The position numbers and the translations under genes were made by a program. The notes beneath the pieces were generated by a model, which saw nothing but the letters and a program-made list of their open reading frames with translations, was not told the origin of the DNA and did not search any database. This document shows positions 18,030 through 26,022 of a stretch of DNA of 64,000 nt, piece after piece (positions within the stretch are counted from its first letter, which is position 1; each line of letters opens with the position of its first letter). Source of the stretch: Aquaticitalea lipolytica (GTDB lineage Bacteria; Bacteroidota; Bacteroidia; Flavobacteriales; Flavobacteriaceae); assembly GCF_014641635.1 (NCBI RefSeq), contig NZ_BMIC01000001.1:248001-312000 (forward strand). Direction: 5' to 3'.

Positions 18030-18491
18030 ATGAAAATATATACGCTTCATAAAAAGCAAAATTTACCAATAACTTTGGAAGAAGCTTGGGAGTTTTTATC
18101 TAATCCAAAAAATCTTAAAACAATAACTCCAGATTATATGGGATTTAATATCCTATCTGGTGCAGATAGGCCAATGTATGCTGGACAAATAATACAATAT
18201 ATAGTAACACCAGTTTTAGGTATTAAAACTAAATGGGTAACTGAAATTACACATTGTATTGATAAACACTATTTTGTTGATGAACAACGTTTTGGACCTT
18301 ATGCATTATGGCATCACAAGCATTTTATTAAAGAAATAGATGGTGGAGTTGAAATGGAAGATATTATAGATTATAAAGTTCCTTTTGGATGGTTCGGTCA
18401 GCTTGTTCATCCTATTCTAGTGAAACCAAAATTGGAAGAAATATTTAATCACAGAACAAAAAAGTTAGAAGAATTATTTGGCTCATATTAA
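18030..18491 (+). CDS. SRPBCC (START-like) ligand-binding protein
   Basis: 153 aa, a single helix-grip domain of the polyketide cyclase/Bet v1 superfamily; the opening L-E-E-A-W-E-F-L-S-N-P-K-N is typical. A hydrophobic ligand pocket is expected but the ligand is unknown. It lies between tspO (5 bp) and the photolyase gene, whose ATG follows its stop with no gap, so all three are one operon. Related SRPBCC proteins are commonly found beside photolyase or cryptochrome genes. Confidence 0.82.
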   Translation: MKIYTLHKKQNLPITLEEAWEFLSNPKNLKTITPDYMGFNILSGADRPMYAGQIIQYIVTPVLGIKTKWVTEITHCIDKHYFVDEQRFGPYALWHHKHFIKEIDGGVEMEDIIDYKVPFGWFGQLVHPILVKPKLEEIFNHRTKKLEELFGSY

Positions 18492-19799
18492 ATGAAACAG
18501 ACTACAAATATTTTTTGGTTTAGACGCGATTTAAGACTAGATGATAATATTGGATTATATCAAGCTTTAAGTGAAAAACATCCTGTACTGCCTATTTTTA
18601 TTTTTGACACAGAAATTCTTGATAATCTTCAAGAAGACGATGCTCGTGTCACTTTTATATTTGAAACACTTCAGAAATTAAGAAAAACACTCCAAGAAGA
18701 ACATGATAGTAGTCTAGCAATCTATCATGGAAAACCAATGGATATTTACGATCAACTTATTGAAGATTATAATATAGATATCGTTTTTACCAATCACGAT
18801 TATGAGCCTTATGCAACAGAGCGTGATGCAGAAATAAAAAATCTACTTTCTGAAAACGATATATCATTTAAAACCTTTAAAGACCAAGTCATTTTTGAAA
18901 AGGATGAAGTTATAAAAAGTGATGGTAAACCATATTTGGTTTATACACCATACATGAAAACATGGAAGGAGAAATTTAAAAGTATTGAATTAGAAATTAT
19001 AAATACTGATAACTATTTTGATAATTTTATTAAAAACAAACACTTACCTAATTTAAGTTTATCTGATATTAGTTTTAAAAAATCGTCACAACAAATAGCA
19101 AATTATAACCTCACTACTACGCTTATTCAAGATTATGAAAAGACAAGAAATTTTCCAGCTAAAGATACAACTTCAAGGCTTGGACCACATCTTCGTTTTG
19201 GAACAGTAAGTATTCGTAAAGTGGTAAAAAAAGCTATTGCAGAGAAAAATGAAATTTTCTGGCAAGAGTTAATTTGGAGAGAGTTTTTTATGCAAATATT
19301 GTGGCACTTCCCTCATACAGTAACTAAAAGTTTTAAACCGAAGTATGATCGAATAGTGTGGCGTAATAATGAAGAAGAATTTAAACTTTGGTGTGAAGGC
19401 AAAACAGGCTATCCTTTGGTTGATGCTGGAATGCGACAATTAAACCAAACAGGTTTTATGCACAATAGAGTGCGAATGTTAGTTGGTAGTTTTCTATGCA
19501 AACATTTATTGATAGATTGGCGTTGGGGAGAAGCTTATTTTGCAGAAAAGCTTCATGATTATGAAATGGCAAGTAATATTGGTAATTGGCAATGGGTTGC
19601 AGGTTGTGGTGTAGATGCTGCTCCTTATTTCAGAATATTTAATCCAACTACACAAATTGAAAAATTTGATAAAGAATTAAAATATATCAACATATGGGTG
19701 AAAAATTTAAATGAGCTTACTTACCCTAATAAGATAGTAAATCATAAAGAAGCTAGAGAACGTTGTCTAGAAACTTATAAATCAGCTCTAAACAATTAA
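18492..19799 (+). CDS. Cryptochrome/photolyase family, class I CPD photolyase type
   Basis: 435 aa. The N-terminal alpha/beta antenna domain (I-F-W-F-R-R-D-L-R-L-D-D-N, residues 7-19) is followed by an all-helical FAD-binding domain with W-R-E-F-F, G-Y-P-L-V-D-A-G-M-R-Q-L and N-W-Q-W-V-A-G-C-G-V-D-A-A-P-Y-F-R. These are typical of class I CPD photolyases, which split UV-induced pyrimidine dimers with blue light; the conserved tryptophans can serve electron transfer. It is the last gene of the tspO cluster. A (6-4) or DASH-type function looks less likely because their signature loops are not evident. Confidence 0.88.
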   Translation: MKQTTNIFWFRRDLRLDDNIGLYQALSEKHPVLPIFIFDTEILDNLQEDDARVTFIFETLQKLRKTLQEEHDSSLAIYHGKPMDIYDQLIEDYNIDIVFTNHDYEPYATERDAEIKNLLSENDISFKTFKDQVIFEKDEVIKSDGKPYLVYTPYMKTWKEKFKSIELEIINTDNYFDNFIKNKHLPNLSLSDISFKKSSQQIANYNLTTTLIQDYEKTRNFPAKDTTSRLGPHLRFGTVSIRKVVKKAIAEKNEIFWQELIWREFFMQILWHFPHTVTKSFKPKYDRIVWRNNEEEFKLWCEGKTGYPLVDAGMRQLNQTGFMHNRVRMLVGSFLCKHLLIDWRWGEAYFAEKLHDYEMASNIGNWQWVAGCGVDAAPYFRIFNPTTQIEKFDKELKYINIWVKNLNELTYPNKIVNHKEARERCLETYKSALNN

Positions 19800-19820
19800 C
19801 GCAACAATCTGTCAACAAAT

Positions 19821-19850
19821 CACTTATAATTAAGTGGCTATTTTTATTTT
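19821..19850 (+). terminator. Probable terminator after the photolyase gene
   Basis: Stem CACTTA / TAAGTG (19821-19836) is followed by a T-rich tract. The stem is short. Confidence 0.6.
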
Positions 19851-19856
19851 TTAGAT

Positions 19857-19864
19857 TATATTTG
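19857..19864 (+). promoter_or_regulatory. -7 box for the FG-GAP/ASPIC gene
   Basis: A perfect TATATTTG lies 28 bp before the ATG at 19893. No clear TTG is seen at the usual upstream distance. Confidence 0.55.
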
Positions 19865-19892
19865 AAATTCTAAACTTAAAAACCTACCAAAT

Positions 19893-21632
19893 ATGATTAA
19901 AAATCTACTCGCTACAGTTTTATTTATATTACCATTTTTTTCATTTTCACAAATTACTTTTACAGATGAAAGCTCTTCATTAGTTAACTCAACATTAAAA
20001 AGTGGAGTTGCAATAGGTGTTTGTGATATGAATGGTGACAAACTAGATGATATTATACGATTATCCAGTGCTACAAGTCTACAAATTGAATACCAATCTC
20101 CTACAGGAGTTTTTACGCGATTAAACTATGGCAACTTACCAGGAAATGGTTCAGAATGGGGAATGGCAATTGCTGATGTTGATAAAAATGGTTTTAATGA
20201 CATAATTGTTGGTGGAGCATATAACGGATTAAAACTATTAACCGCAAATAGTACAGGGACCAACTATACTACTACAACTCTTGGAGGTCCAAATATATTT
20301 CTACAGAATATAAATTTTGCAGATATAGATAATAATGGAACCATTGATATTTTTGCTTGTCATGATGAAGGTGTTTCTTCTGCTTATTCCAATAATGGAA
20401 CAGGAACATTCACAATCAATAATGCAGGATTAATTAACGCTATTTCTCCAGACCCAAATGATGATGACTCTGGAAATTATGGTAGCATTTGGACAGATTA
20501 TGATAATGATGGTGACTTAGACTTATATATTTCTAAATGCAGATTAGGTGTAAACAATCCATTAGACGGAAGACGTGTAAATATTTTATACCAAAATGAT
20601 GGTAATAATAATTATACTGAAGTTGGTGTAGCTGCAGGCTTAGTCCCTTATGCTCAATCTTGGTCTGCGAACTTTGAGGATATTGATAATGATGGTGATT
20701 TAGACTGCGTACTTATAAATCATGACGTTACAAATATGATTTATGTTAATAACGGAAATGGAACTTTCACTGATATTACAGCTTCAACTGGTATAGCAAC
20801 AGAATTGGCTAGTATTGGAGGGAATGGTATTCAGGTAATTATGGAAGATTTTGACAATGACACTTTAGTAGATATATTTATTACTGTAAGAGGTGGTAAT
20901 CACTATCTTTTTAAAAACACAGGTAGTAATACATTTTCACCTGTTACAAATCCATTTCCAACTAGTACAAGAATTCAAACAGCAGCTGTTGGAGATTTAG
21001 ATAATGATGGATTTCTCGATGTTATTGCTGCATTTGGTAATGGTTATAATGGACCATCATCTTCAATTTCTGATAAACTTTTTATTAATTCAGGAAACGC
21101 TAATAATTGGAGCGAAATTACATTACAAGGATCACCAAGTAATATAAATGGAATAGGTGCTCGTATAGAAATTTATGGTGCTTGGGGAAAACAAATTAGA
21201 GAAGTGCGTTCTGGTGAAAGCTACGGAATTATGAATTCTATGATGACACATTTTGGGCTAGGAACTAATTCAAGTATCACAAAAATCGTAGTAAAATGGC
21301 CTTCTGGTACTGTTGATGAATTATTCAATCCAAATATTAATGAATCTATTACTATTGTTGAAGGTATTACCTTAAGCACAAATGAAACTTCAGAATCTAA
21401 GTTTAAGGTATATCCTAATCCAACAAGAGGAAATATTACTATTGAAGGGTTACAATCATCAGCTAATGTAAATTATGAATTATATGATATTACTGGTAAA
21501 ATTGTACAAACAAAAACATTATTATCTTCAACAAATATGAATGTAAATATTAGTCATTTACAAAGCGGAATTTACTTCTTAAACCTATATGAAAATAACA
21601 AACGTTATGTTCATAAAGTGGTGAAAGACTAA
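19893..21632 (+). CDS. Secreted FG-GAP/VCBS repeat protein with ASPIC/UnbV domain and T9SS sorting domain
   Basis: 579 aa with a signal peptide (hydrophobic core, F-S-F-S-Q). Residues about 30-400 hold FG-GAP-like repeats, each with Asp-rich calcium loops such as D-Y-D-N-D-G-D-L-D and D-I-D-N-D-G-D-L-D. An ASPIC/UnbV segment follows (G-I-G-A-R-I-E-I-Y-G and V-K-W-P-S-G). The last 75 residues form a type A C-terminal sorting domain (V-Y-P-N-P-T, G-K-I-V, G-I-Y-F-L). It is therefore predicted to be exported by Sec and then by the type IX system to the surface or medium. Binding partner unknown. Confidence 0.9.
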   Translation: MIKNLLATVLFILPFFSFSQITFTDESSSLVNSTLKSGVAIGVCDMNGDKLDDIIRLSSATSLQIEYQSPTGVFTRLNYGNLPGNGSEWGMAIADVDKNGFNDIIVGGAYNGLKLLTANSTGTNYTTTTLGGPNIFLQNINFADIDNNGTIDIFACHDEGVSSAYSNNGTGTFTINNAGLINAISPDPNDDDSGNYGSIWTDYDNDGDLDLYISKCRLGVNNPLDGRRVNILYQNDGNNNYTEVGVAAGLVPYAQSWSANFEDIDNDGDLDCVLINHDVTNMIYVNNGNGTFTDITASTGIATELASIGGNGIQVIMEDFDNDTLVDIFITVRGGNHYLFKNTGSNTFSPVTNPFPTSTRIQTAAVGDLDNDGFLDVIAAFGNGYNGPSSSISDKLFINSGNANNWSEITLQGSPSNINGIGARIEIYGAWGKQIREVRSGESYGIMNSMMTHFGLGTNSSITKIVVKWPSGTVDELFNPNINESITIVEGITLSTNETSESKFKVYPNPTRGNITIEGLQSSANVNYELYDITGKIVQTKTLLSSTNMNVNISHLQSGIYFLNLYENNKRYVHKVVKD

Positions 21633-21656
21633 ATTATACATTTAAAAAAATAAAAA

Positions 21657-21690
21657 AGGCTTCAAATTATATTGAAGCCTTTTTTTGTTA
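21657..21690. terminator. Bidirectional terminator
   Basis: Stem AAGGCTTCAA / TTGAAGCCTT (about 21657-21682) with an A-run before and a T-run after, between convergent genes. Confidence 0.92.
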
Positions 21691-21702
21691 AGATAATAAT
21701 AA

Positions 21703-22290
21703 TTAAAAATCAAATCCTATAGAGAATTGCCAAACCCTGTTTTTAGGCTTTCCTTCATCGTAAATATCTCCTAAACCTAAATGATAACGTACTCCAAAAC
21801 TTACTCCTGTATCTGTTTTAAATCCTCCTCCAAAATTAACTCCCCAATCAAAACTATTTGGATTAAACTCTTGTGAAGTATCAAACAAACTAAAACTACT
21901 ATCAAACTCTTCTTTATGTGTTATTGCATAGCCAACTTGAGGTCCTGCTTCTAAAAAGAAATTATCACTTGGATAAGCCTTTAACATTAAAGGCAAATTA
22001 ATATAGTTTAGTTTTTGAGTATATGTTCCTCCTTCATCACTAAGTTCATATCCTTGTTGCGAATAAAGCAATTCAATTTGTAAAGAAACATTATCATTTA
22101 AAAATGACTCAGAATAAAACCCAATATGAAAGCTATGTCGCTGTCCTGTTTCTCCATCGCCATCAAAAGACACAGCTGCAAGGTTATATCCTCCTTTAAG
22201 TCCTGTATTAGATTCTTTCTTATTGTCATCTTGTGACTGCATATTAATTGCTAATAATAGCATTAATACTGATAAAAATTTTGTTTTCAT
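21703..22290 (-). CDS. Outer-membrane beta-barrel protein (porin/OmpX-like)
   Basis: 195 aa. A signal peptide (hydrophobic run ending M-Q-S-Q) is followed by alternating amphipathic beta strands (G-L-K-G-G-Y-N-L-A, F-F-L-E-A-G-P-Q-V-G-Y, F-G-V-R-Y-H-L-G-L-G) and a terminal aromatic strand ending F-S-I-G-F-D-F. The pattern is that of small Bacteroidota eight-stranded outer-membrane barrels. Function unknown. It lies 25 bp downstream of the metalloprotease lipoprotein gene and is probably co-transcribed with it. Confidence 0.85.
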   Translation of the reverse strand: MKTKFLSVLMLLLAINMQSQDDNKKESNTGLKGGYNLAAVSFDGDGETGQRHSFHIGFYSESFLNDNVSLQIELLYSQQGYELSDEGGTYTQKLNYINLPLMLKAYPSDNFFLEAGPQVGYAITHKEEFDSSFSLFDTSQEFNPNSFDWGVNFGGGFKTDTGVSFGVRYHLGLGDIYDEGKPKNRVWQFSIGFDF

Positions 22291-22315
22291 AGTTGTTGTT
22301 TTTATTTGTTATTAA

Positions 22316-23089
22316 TTATTTTCCTCCGTTTGCTTGTAAGTCTGCTATGCATTGAGCGTCCAGTTGAGGAGCAGAACCATTAGAAATCATATTTCCAATT
22401 CCGTTTCCTGTTTCAGCTGCCCAAAACATTAAACAACTCTCAACATTACAGTGTTTTGGATGCGATGCATCTTCATGGTTACTTTGTAAATCTGATCCTA
22501 AATTTGTAAGTCCGAGTATGTGACCAAATTCATGCATTATTACTGTTGTCTCTAGAAGACTTCTACTTGGCTCTAATGGGCTATCACTTAATCCGTGAAT
22601 AGTTTCTTCATAAATTACAAATGAAGTATTTCTGTATGCGGTTCCTAATACTACTCCCGAATTTGAATTACTTGCAGATTCGCCATCAGCAAAAAATGCC
22701 CAAACTGCAATTCGGTTTGCTGTATTAAATTTTGTTCTGTTAGCATCTTCAATTGCAACAATATCTTGATTTGTATAAGGTGAATCTTGCGTTGAAATTA
22801 TAGGCCTAATCTCTACAGTAATTCCATTTGGTTTGTATGTTCTTGCTTCTAAAAAGGCAATAAGGTTATTTATAGAAGTTTGAGAAGGTTCGTATCCATC
22901 TATATAGGCAACCTCTATTACCATGCTCGTAAAAGTATCATCAGCTAATAAATCGTTAGCCGAAGTACCAACTGGTTGTTGATTTGCCGTAGAAGCAGAA
23001 CCTGAATTATTATTTGCATTATCTACATCATTATCTTTTGTGCAAGCTACAAAAGTTAATATCAAAATTACTAAAGCTATTTTTTTCAT
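22316..23089 (-). CDS. Lipoprotein zinc metalloprotease, metzincin-like
   Basis: 257 aa. It has a lipoprotein signal with cysteine C16 (T-F-V-A-C) followed by T-K-D-N-D, an acidic stretch like the Bacteroidota surface-lipoprotein export signal. The zinc site is H-E-F-G-H-I-L-G-L, followed after about 20 residues by a Cys-x5-Cys-L-M segment resembling the region after the HExxH of archaemetzincins; the spacing differs, so it is a relative at most. The LM methionine could be the Met-turn. It sits downstream of the repeat lipoprotein on the same strand, separated by a strong hairpin. Confidence 0.75.
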   Translation of the reverse strand: MKKIALVILILTFVACTKDNDVDNANNNSGSASTANQQPVGTSANDLLADDTFTSMVIEVAYIDGYEPSQTSINNLIAFLEARTYKPNGITVEIRPIISTQDSPYTNQDIVAIEDANRTKFNTANRIAVWAFFADGESASNSNSGVVLGTAYRNTSFVIYEETIHGLSDSPLEPSRSLLETTVIMHEFGHILGLTNLGSDLQSNHEDASHPKHCNVESCLMFWAAETGNGIGNMISNGSAPQLDAQCIADLQANGGK

Positions 23090-23108
23090 GTCTTCTTTTA
23101 AATTAAGT

Positions 23109-23138
23109 AAACAGCTGTTAGTTTCCTAACAGCTGTTT
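23109..23138 (-). terminator. 13-bp perfect hairpin between two lipoprotein genes
   Basis: AAACAGCTGTTAG and its exact complement (23109-23121 with 23126-23138) flank a 4-base loop. On the minus strand it is followed by a TTTA-rich tract and, 19 bp on, by the metalloprotease ATG. It could be a terminator of the upstream lipoprotein transcript, a processing stop that stabilises it, or a leader element of the next gene. Confidence 0.55.
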
Positions 23139-23201
23139 CACCATAACAACTAAATAAACTAACCCTCAAAATCATGATAGTTTTGGGACAAAGAATTTAT
23201 A

Positions 23202-24251
23202 CTAGATTTGGGTCAAAACTAATGTAATTGCAGCATTGGTAGTGCTTTGTAATGAAATAGATGTGCTATTAAAACTTGTAACTTCCCATGTGTGGTTTAA
23301 TAAACTAAACGTTGCACTACCTGTAAAGTTTAAACTTAAATACACCTCTAATTGTGATGCTACAGCGTATGTTCCTTGTACATCTTGTACTGTTGCATTT
23401 ACTGTATTATCTGCAACTACAGTTAAATCATTTGCAAAATTAATAGTAAACTCAGCATAATTATTAGCTGTATCTACACCAGAATTAACGAAAGAGTTAA
23501 CTCTAAATAATCCATCAACAAGAATATCTTCTAGTAAATCAGCACTTTCTTCAGCATCATCCATAGCATCTTCTTCAGAAATACACTCATTAATACTAGA
23601 CTGTAATACTACATCACTATTAACTGTTGCAGATGTACCGTTACTAAATGTAATACCAATTGGATAGTTTATAGCAAACAACTCGTCACTTCCAAAGTTA
23701 TTCATGTAGTTATATAATTGTTGCTCAGATTCAATAACAACACTTCCTGTTTGATCAAAATTTAAGCTATAAGTAAGAATAGTTATAGGAAAATCTATAT
23801 CAATGCACGAAATTGCGTCTTGAGCTGTTGCTTCTGCTTCCTCACATGCGTCTATAAGAGCATTGTATTGAGCCTGATTGGTTACAACTACTTCTGTATA
23901 ATTACTTAATCTTACTGTTAATGGAAATTGTAATACAACAGTATCTGCATCATTTGTATATTGAGCTAAAATATTGATAACTTGTTGGTAATCTGACTGA
24001 CTAACAACTGTTACTTGCGTTCCATTTACTGTTGCTGTGACTGGCAGTAAAATTGAAGAACACGACATACCATCTAAAAAGTCATCAAAAGAACCATCAT
24101 ACATAGATGTACGTTCTAAATTACTAGCGGTTTGTGAATTTGCTGAGTTAGTGTTTGGGTTCTGTCCATTTTCATTATTAATTTCGTCTTGACAAGAGAA
24201 ACTTAGAAATGACATTAAAACAACTGCGGAAATAAATTTAAACTTTTTCAT
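23202..24251 (-). CDS. Repeat-containing lipoprotein, predicted member of the ECF sigma regulon
   Basis: 349 aa from the ATG at 24251; an upstream in-frame ATG at 24290 would add 13 basic residues and spoil the signal. The lipobox is L-S-F-S-C followed by Q-D-E. Residues about 50-210 contain four imperfect repeats of 30-60 aa, each beginning with F/L/Y-P then L/I/V-T or I-G and ending in an N-x-L/I-I/N-type helix. The C-terminal 110 residues look like a beta domain. No known family is recognised. An ECF-type promoter (24316-24344) lies upstream, and its leader resembles that of the 33-aa gene, so it is predicted to respond to the adjacent sigma factor. It is probably surface exposed. Confidence 0.75.
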   Translation of the reverse strand: MKKFKFISAVVLMSFLSFSCQDEINNENGQNPNTNSANSQTASNLERTSMYDGSFDDFLDGMSCSSILLPVTATVNGTQVTVVSQSDYQQVINILAQYTNDADTVVLQFPLTVRLSNYTEVVVTNQAQYNALIDACEEAEATAQDAISCIDIDFPITILTYSLNFDQTGSVVIESEQQLYNYMNNFGSDELFAINYPIGITFSNGTSATVNSDVVLQSSINECISEEDAMDDAEESADLLEDILVDGLFRVNSFVNSGVDTANNYAEFTINFANDLTVVADNTVNATVQDVQGTYAVASQLEVYLSLNFTGSATFSLLNHTWEVTSFNSTSISLQSTTNAAITLVLTQI

Positions 24252-24315
24252 AATTCTTAATTTTTGTAATTTGGGTTTTAACTTTTTCATAGCGATTTTT
24301 TCGCCTTTATACTAG

Positions 24316-24344
24316 TAAGACAATTTGTTTCAAATTTACCCTAC
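24316..24344 (-). promoter_or_regulatory. ECF sigma promoter copy 1 (lipoprotein)
   Basis: On the minus strand GTAGGGTAAA (24335-24344) is followed after exactly 12 bp by TGTCTTA (24316-24322). The same bipartite motif with identical spacing occurs at two other places around the ECF sigma gene. Transcription would start near 24309, about 58 nt before the ATG at 24251. Confidence 0.85.
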
Positions 24345-24351
24345 TTTTTTT

Positions 24352-24453
24352 TTATTTTAAATCATTAATTATATTAATTGATGCTATTAAAAGTATTACA
24401 ACTGCAATCATCAATGCAATTTGTACAGCTTCAAAAATTTTGTCTGAGTCCAT
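24352..24453 (-). CDS. Small membrane protein (33 aa) under an ECF-type promoter
   Basis: The frame encodes M-D-S-D-K-I-F-E-A-V-Q followed by one hydrophobic helix rich in I, V, A and L and a short polar end (N-D-L-K). It has its own promoter copy at 24484-24512, giving a leader of about 24 nt. The sequence just before its ATG (CCCAAAATTACAAAAAT) recurs with small changes before the lipoprotein ATG at 24251. These features make it a real gene despite its size. Possible roles are a membrane stress peptide or modulator of the FecR/sigma pair; neither is shown. Confidence 0.75.
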   Translation of the reverse strand: MDSDKIFEAVQIALMIAVVILLIASINIINDLK

Positions 24454-24483
24454 ATTTTTGTAATTTTGGGATTAATGTAGAAA

Positions 24484-24512
24484 TAAGACAAACACATTTT
24501 AATTTACCCTAC
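24484..24512 (-). promoter_or_regulatory. ECF sigma promoter copy 2 (33-aa membrane protein)
   Basis: GTAGGGTAAA (24503-24512, minus strand) then 12 bp then TGTCTTA (24484-24490). The -35-like part overlaps the plus-strand -7 box of the sigma gene. Confidence 0.85.
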
Positions 24513-24517
24513 TTTTG
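24510..24517 (+). promoter_or_regulatory. Housekeeping -7 box of the ECF sigma gene
   Basis: TACTTTTG fits TAnnTTTG and lies 23 bp before the ATG at 24541. No TTG is evident 17-23 bp upstream. The box shares three bases with ECF promoter copy 2 on the other strand. Confidence 0.5.
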
Positions 24518-24540
24518 TTTTTAAATAAAGCATAAAATTA

Positions 24541-25056
24541 ATGGATAGCAATAAAGAAAGCCTCTGCGAAGAAGCCTATTTTAATACCTTTTATAAAGAC
24601 CATTTTCAGTCAGCTAATAATTTCGCTTATTATAAGTGTGGTGATCAGACTAGTGCTTTAGATTTGGTACAAGATGCTTTTTCAAAAATTTGGGAAAATT
24701 GTTCTTCAATAGACTTTACTAAAGCAAAAACATACCTCTTTACAACTGTAAATAACTTATTTTTAAATACAGTAAAGCATCAAAAAGTTGTAATGAACTA
24801 TGCTAAAGCGGCTCCATATATTGATACAAATAATGAGAGTCCTGAATATATTTTAGAAGAAGAAGAGTTCAAAAAAAAATTGCAAAATGCCATTGCATCT
24901 TTAAGTGATATACAACGTGAGGTGTTTTTAATGAATAGAATTGATGGAAAAAAGTACAGAGAGATTGCTGAGATTTTAGATATTTCGCAAAAAGCTGTTG
25001 AAAAAAGAATGTCTGGTGCTTTAAAAATATTAAGAGAACAAATAGAAAATATATAA
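24541..25056 (+). CDS. ECF (sigma-70 family, FecI-like) sigma factor
   Basis: 171 aa, the size of Bacteroidota FecI-like sigmas. Region 2 includes A-L-D-L-V-Q-D-A-F-S-K-I-W (core and -10 recognition). Region 4 includes L-S-D-I-Q-R-E-V-F-L-M-N and a helix-turn-helix with Y-R-E-I-A-E-I-L-D-I-S-Q-K-A-V-E. The following genes encode a FecR anti-sigma and a TonB receptor with STN domain, the classic cell-surface signalling trio. Its own start seems to depend on a housekeeping promoter, while three identical bipartite promoters around it are likely its targets. Confidence 0.93.
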   Translation: MDSNKESLCEEAYFNTFYKDHFQSANNFAYYKCGDQTSALDLVQDAFSKIWENCSSIDFTKAKTYLFTTVNNLFLNTVKHQKVVMNYAKAAPYIDTNNESPEYILEEEEFKKKLQNAIASLSDIQREVFLMNRIDGKKYREIAEILDISQKAVEKRMSGALKILREQIENI

Positions 25057-25060
25057 TTAA

Positions 25061-25089
25061 GTAGGGTAAAATATATTATAGGTGTCTTA
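25061..25089 (+). promoter_or_regulatory. ECF sigma promoter copy 3 (fecR-TonB receptor)
   Basis: GTAGGGTAAA (25061-25070), 12 bp, TGTCTTA (25083-25089). It begins 4 bp after the sigma-factor stop codon; transcription would start near 25096, about 12 nt before the fecR ATG. This lets the anti-sigma and receptor be induced separately from the sigma gene. Confidence 0.85.
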
Positions 25090-25107
25090 TCTATAGAGTG
25101 ATAAAAA

Positions 25108-26022
25108 ATGAAAAACGAAAAAGACATATTAAAATGGTTTAATAATGAACTTTCGCCTAAAGAAATTGAAGATTTAAAACAAACTGAAAATCTTGAAACT
25201 TTAGACAAAATAGCTCATTATGCATCACAAATGCAAGCACCACAAGTTGATGTGCAAAAAGCACTTGAAGAATTTAAAACCAGAAAACTTAATAAAAAGG
25301 AAACTAAAGTTAAATCACTTAACCTTAGTACTTTTTATAAAGTTGCAGCTGTATTGGTTGTTATGTTAACCTCTTCATATTTTTTATTTTTTAATACTGT
25401 AAAATCTTTTGAAACTGAAATTGCACAAACCGAAACATTATTACTTCCAGACAATTCTGAAGTAATTTTAAATGCGCAATCTAAACTTACTTACAATAAG
25501 AAAAACTGGAAAAATAAACGCGATTTAAACCTTGATGGTGAGGCTTTCTTTAAAGTAAGTAAAGGTCAAAAATTTAGTGTTATTACAGATGCAGGAGTTG
25601 TACACGTTTTAGGAACACAGTTTAATGTAAAAGAACGTGACAACTATTTTGAAGTGCATTGCTATGAAGGTTTGGTTAGTGTAACATTTAATAATGAAAC
25701 TATAAAATTACCTCCTGGAAAAACTTTTAGAGTTATAAATAATTCTGTTGAAATTAATGACGATTTCAGCGCTAACAGTCCATCTTGGATGCAAAAAGAG
25801 TCTAGCTTTGCTAAAGTTCCGTTAGTTCAAGTTATTGATGAGTTACAACGTCAATATGACATAAAAATTTCTACAGAAAATGTTGATACAACTCAATTAT
25901 TCACAGGTACATTTACGCATAGTGATAAAAATATTGCATTGCAATCGGTAACAATTCCATTAAAATTAAGTTATAAGATAGATGGCAAAAAAGTCGTATT
26001 TTACAACTATGAAGGTCAATAA
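25108..26022 (+). CDS. FecR-family anti-sigma factor
   Basis: 304 aa. A short cytoplasmic N-terminus (about 1-75), one transmembrane helix (about 76-93), then a periplasmic FecR domain with L-L-P-D-N-S-E-V-I-L-N-A and G-E-A-F-F-K-V, and a C-terminal DUF4974-like domain (V-I-D-E-L-Q-R-Q-Y, F-T-G-T-F). Such proteins hold or activate the cognate ECF sigma at the inner membrane and read the state of the receptor's STN domain. The 3' end overlaps the receptor start by 14 bp, indicating coupling. Confidence 0.92.
   Translation: MKNEKDILKWFNNELSPKEIEDLKQTENLETLDKIAHYASQMQAPQVDVQKALEEFKTRKLNKKETKVKSLNLSTFYKVAAVLVVMLTSSYFLFFNTVKSFETEIAQTETLLLPDNSEVILNAQSKLTYNKKNWKNKRDLNLDGEAFFKVSKGQKFSVITDAGVVHVLGTQFNVKERDNYFEVHCYEGLVSVTFNNETIKLPPGKTFRVINNSVEINDDFSANSPSWMQKESSFAKVPLVQVIDELQRQYDIKISTENVDTTQLFTGTFTHSDKNIALQSVTIPLKLSYKIDGKKVVFYNYEGQ

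Noticed and set aside
24798-25208. A 136-codon open frame antisense to the ECF sigma gene
   Set aside because: It runs through the conserved sigma region 4 and the fecR promoter, and its product has low-complexity S/F/I composition typical of an antisense shadow.
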